This document shows, piece after piece, positions 1 through 6,871 of a DNA stretch of 25,242 bases. A program made the position numbers and the translations under genes. The notes under the pieces were generated by a model. That model did not search any database. It had not been told where the DNA came from and saw only the letters and a list, made by a program, of their open reading frames with translations. The DNA is from Diplonema japonicum (taxonomy: Eukaryota > Euglenozoa > Diplonemea > Diplonemida > Diplonemidae), in the NCBI GenBank assembly GCA_964019335.1, contig OZ025767.1:1-25242 (forward strand). The letters are read 5' to 3'. Each line of letters opens with the position of its first letter. Position 1 is the first letter of the stretch.

Positions 1-135
1 ATCTCACTGTTATACACTGTCTATACACCTCCATATTCTACTCAGCATATGGCTAGATATTAGGTGTACAGTATCCTGCAATGGCATCACATGAGTTCAT
101 ACAGTTAGCAGTCTGCTACTAGGATCCACAGAGGT
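1..135. repeat. Partial 449-bp subrepeat (tail)
   Basis: These bases match 8458-8592 and are the last 135 bp of the third 449-bp subrepeat of a preceding unit. They run straight into spacer A at 136, as at the other unit junctions. No gene is seen here. Confidence 0.97.
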
Positions 136-1304
136 TCACAATCCTAGAATTTAGGGTTCAAAAGGGCCAGATTCTGGAATATCTAATCCTCCGGTAGGTA
201 CCGGGGGATGATTTATTAGTGAATTTAGCCCTAAATTATCCTGGGCTACGCTCGATTTAAATATCGGGCTGTTTCACCCTTTTAACAACTGAATTCTGTA
301 AGGCCCAAATTTAGGGTCTTTTCTGAGGGTCCCAATTTCGTGATCCTGTGGCCCAAAGTTGCCGGGACGAGTAAATACTCGAATTTCGTAATTGGAACAA
401 TTAAGGTGTCATCTCTAATTCCATAATAGGAGCCCTTTGGAGTGAATTATTATACCTTATTTATACCCTCTAACCTGATATTGGGACATCCCAAAATAGA
501 GGGATATTTGGACCCTTCTGAGACAGGGGTATTTAGGGAAATCCCTGGAATAATACATTCCTGAAGTTAAAAGGGAAATTCATTATTTCACTAAATTAGG
601 AAATTGCAACTTCTTACTTTATGGTAGTCTCCATTTCCGGAAGGCGAAATACCCCTATTTTGGCTCTTTTTAGGGCCTCGGAATCGTACGATTACTTTTT
701 GTTGGAGTCCGAGGATCGTCGTAATTCGTAAACGCAAAAGAGCCTTAAATAAGGCCTCAAATTGGGAAATCCTCTAATTTCCCCTTTGGCGGAAACTGCG
801 CCAAAAGCAAGCCCAAGTAATCGGGGCCTTTGTCCGTAGCTATGGCTGAAATGAGGATGAAATAGTGACTCAGATATTAAACTAAAGTTCGCCTTTTCTG
901 AGAGGTCAAAAGTGCCTCTTTTTGGGAAATAAGATTTACCCCAGATTACTCGAAGCTGGTGCAGGAAAAGTATTGGCACTACTCCGGAACAATAAATTCC
1001 TATGTTTTGCGGAGGATGAAAGATGATGAAATAGTTACCTCTGGATTTCAGCAGATTTGGGCTAGTTTAGCACCTAGTCCTGCGTACGGGGATTATTCCT
1101 AGCACTACTCTTAATATTCAGGGTTTGGCGAATTCTGAGAAATAAATCCATTTAGGGCTAAAACCCAGTCCTCGTGGGAACTTTTATCCCTTTTATCCCC
1201 TAAAATGGGGTGTATAATTAGGGTGTGAAATAAGGCCTATTTAGGTAGTGTCCCGTGAGCCAGGATTGAATTGGTACTTTTCCTTTTATTCCATAAATAA
1301 TGGA

Positions 1305-1330
1305 AAATAAATAAAGTGATTTATTTATTT
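1305..1330 (+). other. 11-bp AT-only inverted repeat with GTGA loop
   Basis: An AAATAAATAAA arm (1305-1315) is followed by GTGA (1316-1319) and the perfect complement TTTATTTATTT (1320-1330). On the + strand the loop is a GNRA-type tetraloop. A second 6-bp stem, TTCCAT/ATGGAA, lies about 20 bp upstream. It could be a cruciform or unwinding element in DNA, or a hairpin if transcribed; nothing shows which. Confidence 0.75.
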
Positions 1331-1679
1331 CACTAAAATAGCTTAATGCCGATTCTACGTTGCACCCGCCGAAGGTAATATGAAGTAGATATTTTGAGAA
1401 CCGGAAATACGCCTTTTTTGGCGATTCGTCCGACTCTCACCGTGAGGTAGGACATCGTAAAAGTGCCCAAAAACACCCTTCTTCCCAGAGAATTGGGGTT
1501 TTGCACTTTTTGGGTGTTTAGAAATAGCTCCAAAAGGGACCATTTTCCATTTTGAGAAAAAAAAGGAAAACACGGCCCCACGACGAACTCCTTACCACCT
1601 CATGACCCCCCAAATACCCCCTAAACTTTTCACAAAATTTAGGCCCCTTTTTGGCCATTTTGGGTACTTTTTTACGGAC

Positions 1680-2125
1680 GAATTCTTCAAATTACCTCGC
1701 CTCGTCCCAGAGAGGTTTTTGCTAATTTGCAAAAATCGTCCGCTACGTCCCAGAAACGGGGTTCAAAACCGTGATTTTAGAGGTTCCGTTTCTGAGAAGG
1801 TTTGATAGGGCTTCTCCGAGGAATTTGCAGAAATCACCCGATACAGTCCTGAAAGGCCTACACACGTAGCATTTTGGGGAATTCCTGAATATTCTCTGGG
1901 AGTTTACGGGGTAATTCTTCAAATTCACCCGCCTCAGTCCCCAGAGATTCTACGTCCCTGCAGCCCTCCGATTTCGGGTCACGTCTCTGGGAGTTTACGG
2001 GGTAATTCTTCAAATTCACCCGCCTCAGTCCCCAGAGATTCTACGTCCCTGCAGCCCTCCGATTTCTGGAAACCCTTGTGGGACACTACGTAAGAATTCT
2101 GCAAATTACCTCGCTATATCCCCCA
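1680..2125. repeat. Degenerate 91-bp repeat family, unit 1
   Basis: A motif of the form AATT-(Y/T)-(T/G)CA-AATTACC-TCG-...-TCCC recurs with its AATT at 1681, 1724, 1822, 1913, 2004 and 2095. The last four starts are exactly 91 bp apart. The copies at 1893-1975 and 1984-2066 are identical over 83 bp; the others are diverged. Each recent copy contains a CTCTGGG/CCCAGAG inverted repeat. The last copy ends 1 bp before the CG tract that opens the structured core, a position where rDNA spacers often carry promoter or enhancer repeats. The family is seen directly; promoter function is a guess. Confidence 0.8.
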
Positions 2126-2141
2126 CGCGCGCGCGCGCGCG
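2126..2141. repeat. (CG)8 dinucleotide tract, unit 1
   Basis: Sixteen bases of alternating C and G. It marks the sharp change from the AT-rich spacer to the GC-richer structured core and follows TATATCCCCCA immediately. Alternating CG is the classic Z-DNA-forming sequence. All three units have exactly eight CG pairs although such tracts are usually length-variable, which fits very recent copying. Confidence 0.95.
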
Positions 2142-2195
2142 TAAGGACAAAAGAAGACCCCCGGTAGGGAAGCCCGCTGCAGGCGAGAGGCAGAT

Positions 2196-2208
2196 GGCCC
2201 CGCTGGCC
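2196..2208 (+). other. Hairpin with CCGCT loop (first of two)
   Basis: GGCC (2196-2199), loop CCGCT, GGCC (2205-2208). The same five-base loop sits on a different 5-bp stem at 2450-2464. Confidence 0.55.
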
Positions 2209-2286
2209 CTAGGCGTACGTGCAAGAAGTACGAAGGAATCAGACATGACTGGAGTTCGCGTAGTCTACGGAGCGGGCCCTCGCAGA

Positions 2287-2308
2287 GCATACCATAGTAT
2301 AGGTGTGC
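2287..2308 (+). other. 7-bp hairpin with one U.G pair
   Basis: GCATACC (2287-2293) pairs with GGTGTGC (2302-2308) around an eight-base loop. T2290 pairs with G2305, a wobble pair valid only for RNA from the + strand. Confidence 0.6.
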
Positions 2309-2449
2309 AGCGATGGCCGGACGAGCATGCGTAGCAGCGGAAGTTCGAGACATCGACTCCACCGACGTGGTGATGCACCAAGAAAGGGCAGTGTCCACTT
2401 GTATGGACGTAGTCATAGTACAATGGATAATGCCCGGCGTGCATTGCCG

Positions 2450-2464
2450 CTGCCCCGCTGGCAG
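2450..2464 (+). other. Hairpin with CCGCT loop (second of two)
   Basis: CTGCC (2450-2454), loop CCGCT, GGCAG (2460-2464). It shares its loop with 2196-2208 but has a different stem. Confidence 0.6.
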
Positions 2465-2467
2465 GCG

Positions 2468-2513
2468 TTTGATTACCACAACCACTCTGAGGAGTCCACG
2501 GGTGGTAATCAAA
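2468..2513 (+). other. 12-bp helix enclosing a small hairpin
   Basis: TTTGATTACCAC (2468-2479) is perfectly complementary to 2502-2513. Inside it, ACTC and GAGT (2484-2495) form a 4-bp hairpin with loop TGAG. The 12-bp helix is the longest uninterrupted one I found in the core. Confidence 0.8.
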
Positions 2514-2867
2514 GACACACAAGAAGGCCCACTGCAAGTGTAAAGAAGATTAAGACAGAGTCCGTAAGAGTGCAGGACGAGTGCGCGACACGCAGCATGT
2601 GTGAGCGGCACCGTTCCAAGCGGGCGTGACGGAGGCGCTGGCCCCTGCGGGAACCTAGCATCCACGGCAGTGATGCGACGTGTTTAGGCCCCTGCGGGAA
2701 TAGAATGAATGAGGCATGTGCATCCGGAGCTAGGTGCAAAGCGGAGGACCTGCCACAGCCGAGAGCCTGTGCCTTTGTGATGCGAGGGTCGTCCCGTGAG
2801 CATGCCACAAATGGCCAGTGATTACTTCCATAACTTATCAGTGAGTCAGACGCAATGCGAACGGTTT

Positions 2868-2910
2868 CTCACCTCTAGAGCGGGAGCTGCTCCAGCAGGA
2901 GCGAGGTGAG
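2868..2910 (+). other. 8-bp helix with alternative inner hairpins
   Basis: CTCACCTC (2868-2875) pairs with GAGGTGAG (2903-2910). The enclosed sequence can fold in two exclusive ways, GGAG-CTG-CTCC or GCTCC-AGCA-GGAGC, so it could act as a switch or could simply be redundant pairing. Confidence 0.75.
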
Positions 2911-3024
2911 TAAGTAAGTTTCCCGAAATGCAAGCGTGCGATGTAGGTTAGATCTCGATAGCCCATTAGATGGCGCAACTAGGGGCAGAGATAGATCGCC
3001 GTATAGCAAGGAGCGCTGCAGGTC

Positions 3025-3038
3025 GAGGTGCGAACCTC
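3025..3038 (+). other. Hairpin with GCGA (GNRA) tetraloop
   Basis: GAGGT, loop GCGA, ACCTC. GNRA loops are common in structured RNA and take that form here only on the + strand. Confidence 0.65.
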
Positions 3039-3060
3039 AAGCATGTGAGGGAGGTAGCGT

Positions 3061-3089
3061 CACCCAGTTAGGCAATCGCCTTCTGGGTG
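3061..3089 (+). other. Two-tier hairpin with internal loop
   Basis: CACCCAG (3061-3067) pairs with CTGGGTG (3083-3089). After a small TT/T internal loop, AGGC pairs with GCCT around the loop AATC (3070-3081). Stem, internal loop, stem and tetraloop together are typical of folded RNA. Confidence 0.8.
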
Positions 3090-3499
3090 TGTGCCGGACG
3101 AGGAGCGTAGGGGTCCAGTACCGTGATGAGGCAAACGCAGGTAGTTCTAGCGAAGCGCATAGCGACGCGTAGGAACGTATCCGTAGTAGTGTACGTAGTA
3201 CACTAACGCAGGACATAAGAACCTATGGTTCGTTGCCAGGGTGCATAGCGCCCGTACAGCGGTGCAGACGAATAGGGACGAGCCTCGACGGTATTCGGAA
3301 TAATATAAAAAGGAGGTGAAAAGCATCACCCGATGCACAGAGACGAATCAAGGATATCATCCGTATCATGTAAGACAGGTGTCTAGCCTGAATACATGAG
3401 GTGGGGATGTCTCCGTCCGTTAGGTGATAAGGGTACCGAGGATGAAAGCCCGACAATACGAAGTATTGGCGCACGCCATCAATGGTATCATGATCGGAA

Positions 3500-3597
3500 C
3501 GTTATCGTAGTGTGCCAAGACCTTCATCCGCTCAGAGGAGTCCATGGATGGAGGTTACAGGTACACGTGATTATGCACGTGGTACTGCCCGATAACG
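3500..3597 (+). other. Three-way-junction-like domain
   Basis: CGTTATCG (3500-3507) pairs with CGATAACG (3590-3597) and closes a domain with two inner hairpins. One is a 9-bp stem, 3521-3529 with 3546-3554, including a U.G pair (T3524-G3551). The other is built on CACGTG...CACGTG (3563-3580 region) with a six-base loop. A closing helix 82 bases apart with two nested hairpins is hard to explain except by RNA folding or chance. Confidence 0.7.
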
Positions 3598-3604
3598 ATT
3601 AGAC

Positions 3605-3624
3605 TAGGTACATGAATGTACCTA
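3605..3624 (+). other. 8-bp hairpin with TGAA loop
   Basis: TAGGTACA (3605-3612), loop TGAA, TGTACCTA (3617-3624), directly after the three-way-junction domain. Confidence 0.8.
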
Positions 3625-3821
3625 ACGAGCTGATCCCGCATAGCGTGGAGCACGAATGTAAGGTCTAGGCGTGGGTAGTAACTGTGGTTATGCGATAGAG
3701 GCCTCCCAGTTCTCAGAGAGGTTCGGCCGCAGGGTAGGTATGGCGACCGAGGTCCAGGAGTGGCGATGACGCCAGAGAACCGAGCTCGAAGATCGGGGGA
3801 CGTACTTTGACCTCAACACTG

Positions 3822-3845
3822 ATCCATTCCGTACCTGGGATGGAT
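3822..3845 (+). other. 9-bp hairpin with U.G pair and six-base loop
   Basis: ATCCATTCC (3822-3830) pairs with GGGATGGAT (3837-3845) around GTACCT. One T-G wobble supports the + strand. Confidence 0.75.
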
Positions 3846-3982
3846 GCGTAGTGATGCGTAGATCACGTGCAGCTGCTCTCTTGGAAGAGAAGCTGAACAT
3901 TAAGAGTGATCGAGATACCGCTGCAGTATGTGGTACCAGACTGAGAGGGAATAGCATGCCACTACAAGACATGAGGAGGTCA

Positions 3983-4047
3983 GGCCACCATTGATAGTCG
4001 TCGAGTCCCCACGAACCACGAGACGGCTCCTCCGCGCAATGGTGGTC
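3983..4047 (+). other. Extended helix, 11 bp plus 7 bp
   Basis: The outer helix pairs 3983-3993 with 4037-4047 (11 bp, one G.U). The inner helix pairs AGTCGTC (3996-4002) with GACGGCT (4022-4028), 7 bp with one U.G. An asymmetric internal loop separates them. Confidence 0.8.
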
Positions 4048-4520
4048 GTAATGCAGAGTGAGCGTAGCGTGGCACATTAGAGCAGCGGAAGATGATCTCC
4101 GGCCATAGGAGAATCAGCTGACTCTTAGCGAGTGCCGATGGACTTGTGCTCGTTTCTGGGCGAGCAAGTGACAAGGACATATTTTGAAGGGTAAGCGGAG
4201 CGCCGCGTATTGCCCCCGTGCTGACGGTAGGCCATACCTCACCACAACGTGTGGGGAGCAGATACCTATAAGGTATATGGCAGTGCGCAGACACCCTGAA
4301 CATATATGTACTTGTCCGTCAAGGCCATTAGGAAAAGAGAGAAGGTCGGAGGGGACGTGCACCATCAGCCCTGCGTCGAGAAGAGCCCTCGAGGGCTGCC
4401 TATGCATCCACCTTAGTGGAGGAGCAGCACAGAGGTATCCTCGATGGATGGCAGCGTTAGACCTTTTGTCTTGTGAATACAGCCTATTGCGCAAGCATAG
4501 ATCATGGTACATGGAATAGG

Positions 4521-4546
4521 CATGCAGCGGATGGGTAGGCTGTATG
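4521..4546 (+). other. 8-bp hairpin with G.U pair
   Basis: CATGCAGC (4521-4528) pairs with GCTGTATG (4539-4546) around a ten-base loop. G4524 pairs with T4543. Confidence 0.7.
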
Positions 4547-4576
4547 AATGGGCTCTGAAGGGACTAAGGACCTGAG

Positions 4577-4600
4577 ATCACCAGCCTCCAAACTGGTGAT
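4577..4600 (+). other. 8-bp hairpin with CCTCCAAA loop
   Basis: ATCACCAG (4577-4584) and CTGGTGAT (4593-4600) are perfectly complementary. Six bases of the loop, CCTCCA, are the exact complement of the loop TGGAGG at 5986-5991, so a loop-loop contact is possible. Confidence 0.8.
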
Positions 4601-4611
4601 AGCAGATTGGT

Positions 4612-4644
4612 CCAGCAACAGGACTAGAGGTCTTACTGTTGTGG
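4612..4644 (+). other. Compound hairpin around CAACAG/CTGTTG
   Basis: CAACAG (4616-4621) pairs with CTGTTG (4636-4641), extended by G4615.T4642 and, past an A bulge, CC/GG. A 3-bp inner stem lies at 4622-4632. Confidence 0.65.
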
Positions 4645-4741
4645 TCCCGAGAAGAGAGTCGCCCCCGAAGCGACCGAGAGCCACCAGGATAGGTGCTGTA
4701 GAGACAAGCATTGGATCGAATGTCTGGCCCTGAACCTTACA

Positions 4742-4765
4742 GCATATCACTATCGGTGTATATGC
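4742..4765 (+). other. 9-bp hairpin with one bulge
   Basis: GCATAT (4742-4747) and CAC (4748-4750) pair with GTG (4756-4758) and ATATGC (4760-4765). T4759 is bulged and the loop is TATCG. Confidence 0.7.
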
Positions 4766-4898
4766 GCTGAGGAGAATGGTCCAGGCAGAGAACGACGCAA
4801 GGAATAGGCACCGCATGACCAGCTCCCATTCTGATGCACACAGCCGTGAAGTAGATATGGGAGTGCAGTTCCTGCGATGAGAATCTAGCAGGCCATAA

Positions 4899-4916
4899 TG
4901 GTGCCTCCGTGTACCA
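4899..4916 (+). other. CUCCGU-loop hairpin 1
   Basis: TGGTGC (4899-4904) and GTACCA (4911-4916) close the six-base loop CTCCGT (4905-4910). The G4903-T4912 pair is a wobble, so the stem is complete only as + strand RNA. The same loop recurs at 5140-5145 and 6089-6094. Confidence 0.75.
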
Positions 4917-4991
4917 GCAATGATCAGCCTGAGATACTAGATACGAATGCAGGGCATCTCTGTAAGAGATATTGGTGCAAAGCGCAAGGCA

Positions 4992-5014
4992 CATCAGCCA
5001 CCCATAGGCTGATG
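4992..5014 (+). other. Perfect 8-bp hairpin
   Basis: CATCAGCC (4992-4999), loop ACCCATA, GGCTGATG (5007-5014). Confidence 0.8.
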
Positions 5015-5133
5015 AATTACTAAGCGGAACACCAGCTTCTAAGTCCACGTACGCCATACAAGCATAGTGAGTAGGAGCGCTATCGTGTGAGCTTTCTATG
5101 TATAGAATAAGGAAGTGGGACCTTCCGGATATA

Positions 5134-5151
5134 GAGTGCCTCCGTGCACTC
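5134..5151 (+). other. CUCCGU-loop hairpin 2
   Basis: GAGTGC (5134-5139) and GCACTC (5146-5151) close CTCCGT. A 5-bp hairpin with loop TGGGAC (5111-5126) lies just upstream. Confidence 0.8.
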
Positions 5152-5167
5152 ATGACCGATAGGGAAT

Positions 5168-5223
5168 ACTGTGGTTGCTGGCAGCATACTACTAACAGTA
5201 GTGTTGCTCCATAGACCAACAGT
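5168..5223 (+). other. Nested two-stage stem-loop
   Basis: ACTGTGGT (5168-5175) pairs with ACCAACAGT (5215-5223) with A5218 bulged. Inside, ACTACT-AAC-AGTAGT (5188-5202) extends outward through a U.G pair and a bulge to 5183-5208. Confidence 0.75.
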
Positions 5224-5515
5224 AGGCTGATGAGCAGTGTGTGAATTGCAGCCCCTTTGCGGAGCTACCACGTTAGTAATACGTACGAGTTACGACGATG
5301 GGAGGAGCTACCAGTGGACTCCAATGCTGAGTCCCCACCGTGGGACCACGCGGATGTCCATTGTAGCGATCGGGTATTACGGGAGACTGGTCAGTAGCGG
5401 AGTTGGGATGCTGCAAAGACATACTAACGGATGGATGCCCTTGTTCCCGAGAGAGGGAAAAGAATCCTGTATTGGTAAACGTATCTATGCACTACGGTAC
5501 ATGATTAAGGCTCCA

Positions 5516-5542
5516 ATGGGGGCTGCCCGAATTGCCCCGCAT
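5516..5542 (+). other. 8-bp hairpin with bulged G
   Basis: ATG (5516-5518) plus GGGGC (5519-5523) pair with GCCCC (5534-5538) plus CAT (5540-5542). G5539 is bulged and the loop has ten bases. Confidence 0.7.
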
Positions 5543-5761
5543 GAAGTAGCCCTACAACGCACCGACGCGGAGTCCGGAGTAAGTAAAGGATTATCAGTGA
5601 CCGTGTGCCCCAAATCCGTAGGCTTTAGCGTAGCGGATGTCATGAACGTGCTTGGCGTAGATAGGACGGAGACACGATGTGATGGCTACTGCTCCAGGCT
5701 TGCAACCCTATTCTGGGTCCAGAGCCGTGTGACAGTAATATTACAATGAGTGCTTGAGTAT

Positions 5762-5779
5762 GCTCCGTATCTTCGGAGC
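5762..5779 (+). other. 6-bp hairpin, loop TATCTT
   Basis: GCTCCG (5762-5767) and CGGAGC (5774-5779). It is followed at once by two mutually exclusive 4-bp hairpins that share the arm CCTC at 5791-5794. Confidence 0.7.
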
Positions 5780-5980
5780 TGAGGTAATATCCTCGTTAAG
5801 AGGCTGGGAGTGCTGCTCCGAGGGACCAGACTTAGAGTTATTACCGAAGGCTACCATCGCGCCTCCGGGCAGCGGGGCCAACGACGAACCGAAGGCAGGC
5901 CCCCACACTTCCATGAGAGGAGGGCAGGAAAGTGCATGTGTCGTGCACGGCTGCTTCATGACAGGTTCTGCAAGTGGCGT

Positions 5981-5996
5981 CTGTGTGGAGGCACAG
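5981..5996 (+). other. 5-bp hairpin, loop TGGAGG
   Basis: CTGTG (5981-5985) and CACAG (5992-5996). The loop complements six bases of the loop at 4585-4592 and four bases (CTCC) of each CUCCGU loop. Confidence 0.65.
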
Positions 5997-6076
5997 CAGG
6001 TCGAGTAACGGGTGATCGAGACGCTGGGCATACAGGATAAGAGGTAAAGGCTTGCCATCGCCTCCAGGTTAATCAA

Positions 6077-6103
6077 GTAGGTCTTGGCCTCCGTGCCAAC
6101 TAC
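6077..6103 (+). other. CUCCGU-loop hairpin 3
   Basis: TTGGC (6084-6088) and GCCAA (6095-6099) close CTCCGT. Past a three-base bulge, GTAG pairs with CTAC. A 5-bp hairpin, CGCAG-CATAC-CTGCG, follows immediately. Confidence 0.75.
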
Positions 6104-6214
6104 GCAGCATACCTGCGGCAAGGATTCCAGAGTCCCCATTTATGGAGGACCGATAAAGGATGGATGCATATCCTCAGATGTGCATTCAGAGCATCATCCG
6201 GATATAACAGCTAA

Positions 6215-6258
6215 GCTGATACAGCAGCTGTATAGCAGTAACGGTGTCTTAGTTACTG
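6215..6258 (+). other. Two adjoining hairpins
   Basis: GCT plus ATACAG (6215-6224, G6218 bulged) pair with CTGTAT plus AGC (6228-6236) around CAG. Then CAGTAAC (6236-6242) pairs with GTTACTG (6252-6258). They share C6236. Confidence 0.75.
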
Positions 6259-6459
6259 GCATCGGAGGATAGCGACTTGAGGGTACTCTTCAATGTACTG
6301 GAGTAATAGATCCGAACAGGGTGAATGGAGCGGGCATAAAGTGCGAAGTACGCCTGCCCTAGTCGCAGTAATTGGAGCAGAAGGAGTATATCCTCAGGCG
6401 ACGCAACGCGCCACGGCAAGGAAGGAGGTGACCAGAGGATGTAGGACTGGATGAGACAA

Positions 6460-6515
6460 CCTCAGGCCTGTCGCATCCTTGTGTAAGATATCGCAAGGAT
6501 GCATCATGTCTGAGG
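6460..6515 (+). other. Long two-helix hairpin
   Basis: CCTCAGGC (6460-6467) pairs with GTCTGAGG (6508-6515) with one G.U. A symmetric 5x5 internal loop follows, then GCATCCTTG (6473-6481) pairs with CAAGGATGC (6494-6502), 9 bp. This is one of the strongest foldings in the window. Confidence 0.85.
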
Positions 6516-6541
6516 GCATGCAGATAGCAGCAGACTACCAA

Positions 6542-6607
6542 GAGTGTGATTACCGCAGATGGCTCGACGGGACGAGAGAGATCATTCAAGGAGCTAATCT
6601 TACACTC
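6542..6607 (+). other. 11-bp helix closing an inner hairpin
   Basis: GAGTGT-GATTA (6542-6552) pairs with TAATC-(TT)-ACACTC (6595-6607), with two T residues bulged. CTCG/CGAG (6563-6576) with loop ACGGGA lies inside. Confidence 0.8.
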
Positions 6608-6621
6608 GTCGAATGCTGAGC

Positions 6622-6637
6622 TGCGGTTCATACTGCA
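6622..6637 (+). other. 6-bp hairpin with G.U pair
   Basis: TGCGGT (6622-6627), loop TCAT, ACTGCA (6632-6637). G6625 pairs with T6634. Confidence 0.65.
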
Positions 6638-6653
6638 ACGATGAGGCATGGAA

Positions 6654-6688
6654 GCACGATTGCTGGCCGCTTCTTGGCCAGCAGGTGC
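6654..6688 (+). other. Perfect 8-bp hairpin with outer helix
   Basis: TGCTGGCC (6661-6668) pairs with GGCCAGCA (6676-6683). An outer 4-bp helix, GCAC/GTGC (6654-6657 with 6685-6688), continues it past an internal loop. Confidence 0.8.
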
Positions 6689-6696
6689 GTCCCTAA

Positions 6697-6713
6697 GCTT
6701 GCACTCTGCAAGT
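6697..6713 (+). other. 7-bp hairpin, loop CTC
   Basis: CTTGCA (6698-6703) and TGCAAG (6707-6712), extended by G6697.T6713. Confidence 0.7.
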
Positions 6714-6732
6714 CTACTCCAGGGCCTAGGCG

Positions 6733-6752
6733 CGGCTTCATCGGAGAAGCCG
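6733..6752 (+). other. 7-bp hairpin, loop ATCGGA
   Basis: CGGCTTC (6733-6739) and GAAGCCG (6746-6752), perfect. Confidence 0.8.
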
Positions 6753-6756
6753 GAAA

Positions 6757-6792
6757 GAGCGCGCTCCTTGCCACCTCTAGCAAGGCGCGCTC
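6757..6792 (+). other. 13-bp GC-rich hairpin with 2-base bulge
   Basis: GAGCGCG (6757-6763) pairs with CGCGCTC (6786-6792). After a CT bulge, CCTTGC (6766-6771) pairs with GCAAGG (6780-6785) around an eight-base loop. This is the most stable-looking hairpin in the unit. Confidence 0.85.
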
Positions 6793-6793
6793 A

Positions 6794-6825
6794 GCGAAGG
6801 ATCGCAATTCAGATGCGGCCTTCGC
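6794..6825 (+). other. Two-tier hairpin, 7 bp plus 4 bp
   Basis: GCGAAGG (6794-6800) pairs with CCTTCGC (6819-6825). CGCA (6803-6806) and TGCG (6814-6817) form the inner stem. It starts one base after the previous hairpin ends, so the two could stack. Confidence 0.85.
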
Positions 6826-6871
6826 AACCTGACTACTGATAGACGCTTACCTTCTCATCATAGGAAGCTCC

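Larger units (their letters stand above)
136..2125. other. AT-rich non-coding spacer A, unit 1
   Basis: About 2 kb with lower GC than the next region and many short A/T and G/C runs. The open frames here are 61-95 codons, overlap on both strands and resemble no protein. The stretch holds eight exact TTTAGGG or CCCTAAA heptamers between 150 and 1625, small inverted repeats (for example a 7-bp stem with loop CCTCTA near 770 and an 11-bp stem at 1305-1330), and a degenerate 91-bp repeat family in its last 450 bp. By analogy with rDNA it looks like an intergenic spacer upstream of a transcribed region; that role is inference. Confidence 0.6.

Noticed and set aside
2226-2238. AGTACGAAGGAA, one base from the sarcin-ricin loop string of large-subunit rRNA
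   Set aside because: The missing G destroys the GAGA tetraloop, the flanks do not form the expected stem, and no other large-subunit landmark is nearby. An LSU covariance model search would decide.
2639-2649. TGGCCCCTGCG, identical to a stretch of U6 snRNA
   Set aside because: No ACAGAGA box or other U6 element flanks it, and a near-identical string recurs at 2686 without context.
2114-2665. 183-codon open frame on the - strand, the longest in the unit
   Set aside because: It overlaps open frames on the + strand, has no recognisable domain, begins and ends within predicted RNA structure, and a frame of this length is expected about once by chance in 8.5 kb of sequence at this GC.
3310-3317. 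AAGGAGGT, a strong Shine-Dalgarno-like string
   Set aside because: No open frame starts downstream, and part of it folds into the hairpin GGTGA...TCACC.
5227-5233. CTGATGA, the hammerhead ribozyme core box (also at 5009-5015)
   Set aside because: No matching GAAA box with stems II and III at the right distance; at 5009 the bases belong to a perfect 8-bp hairpin.
5276-5285. GTAATACGTA, as in the 530 region of bacterial 16S rRNA
   Set aside because: The preceding invariant GCCAGC..CCGCG is absent; a 10-mer match alone is weak.
5736-5744. TAATATTAC, the nonanucleotide nicked by geminivirus-type Rep proteins
   Set aside because: It is not in the loop of a GC-rich stem here, no Rep or iterons are present, and a 9-mer has about a 6% chance of occurring somewhere in the unit.
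5237-5749. 170-codon open frame on the + strand
   Set aside because: No family resemblance, no ribosome binding site or codon bias apparent, and it runs through several stem-loops including 5316-5334 and 5516-5542. Treated as chance.
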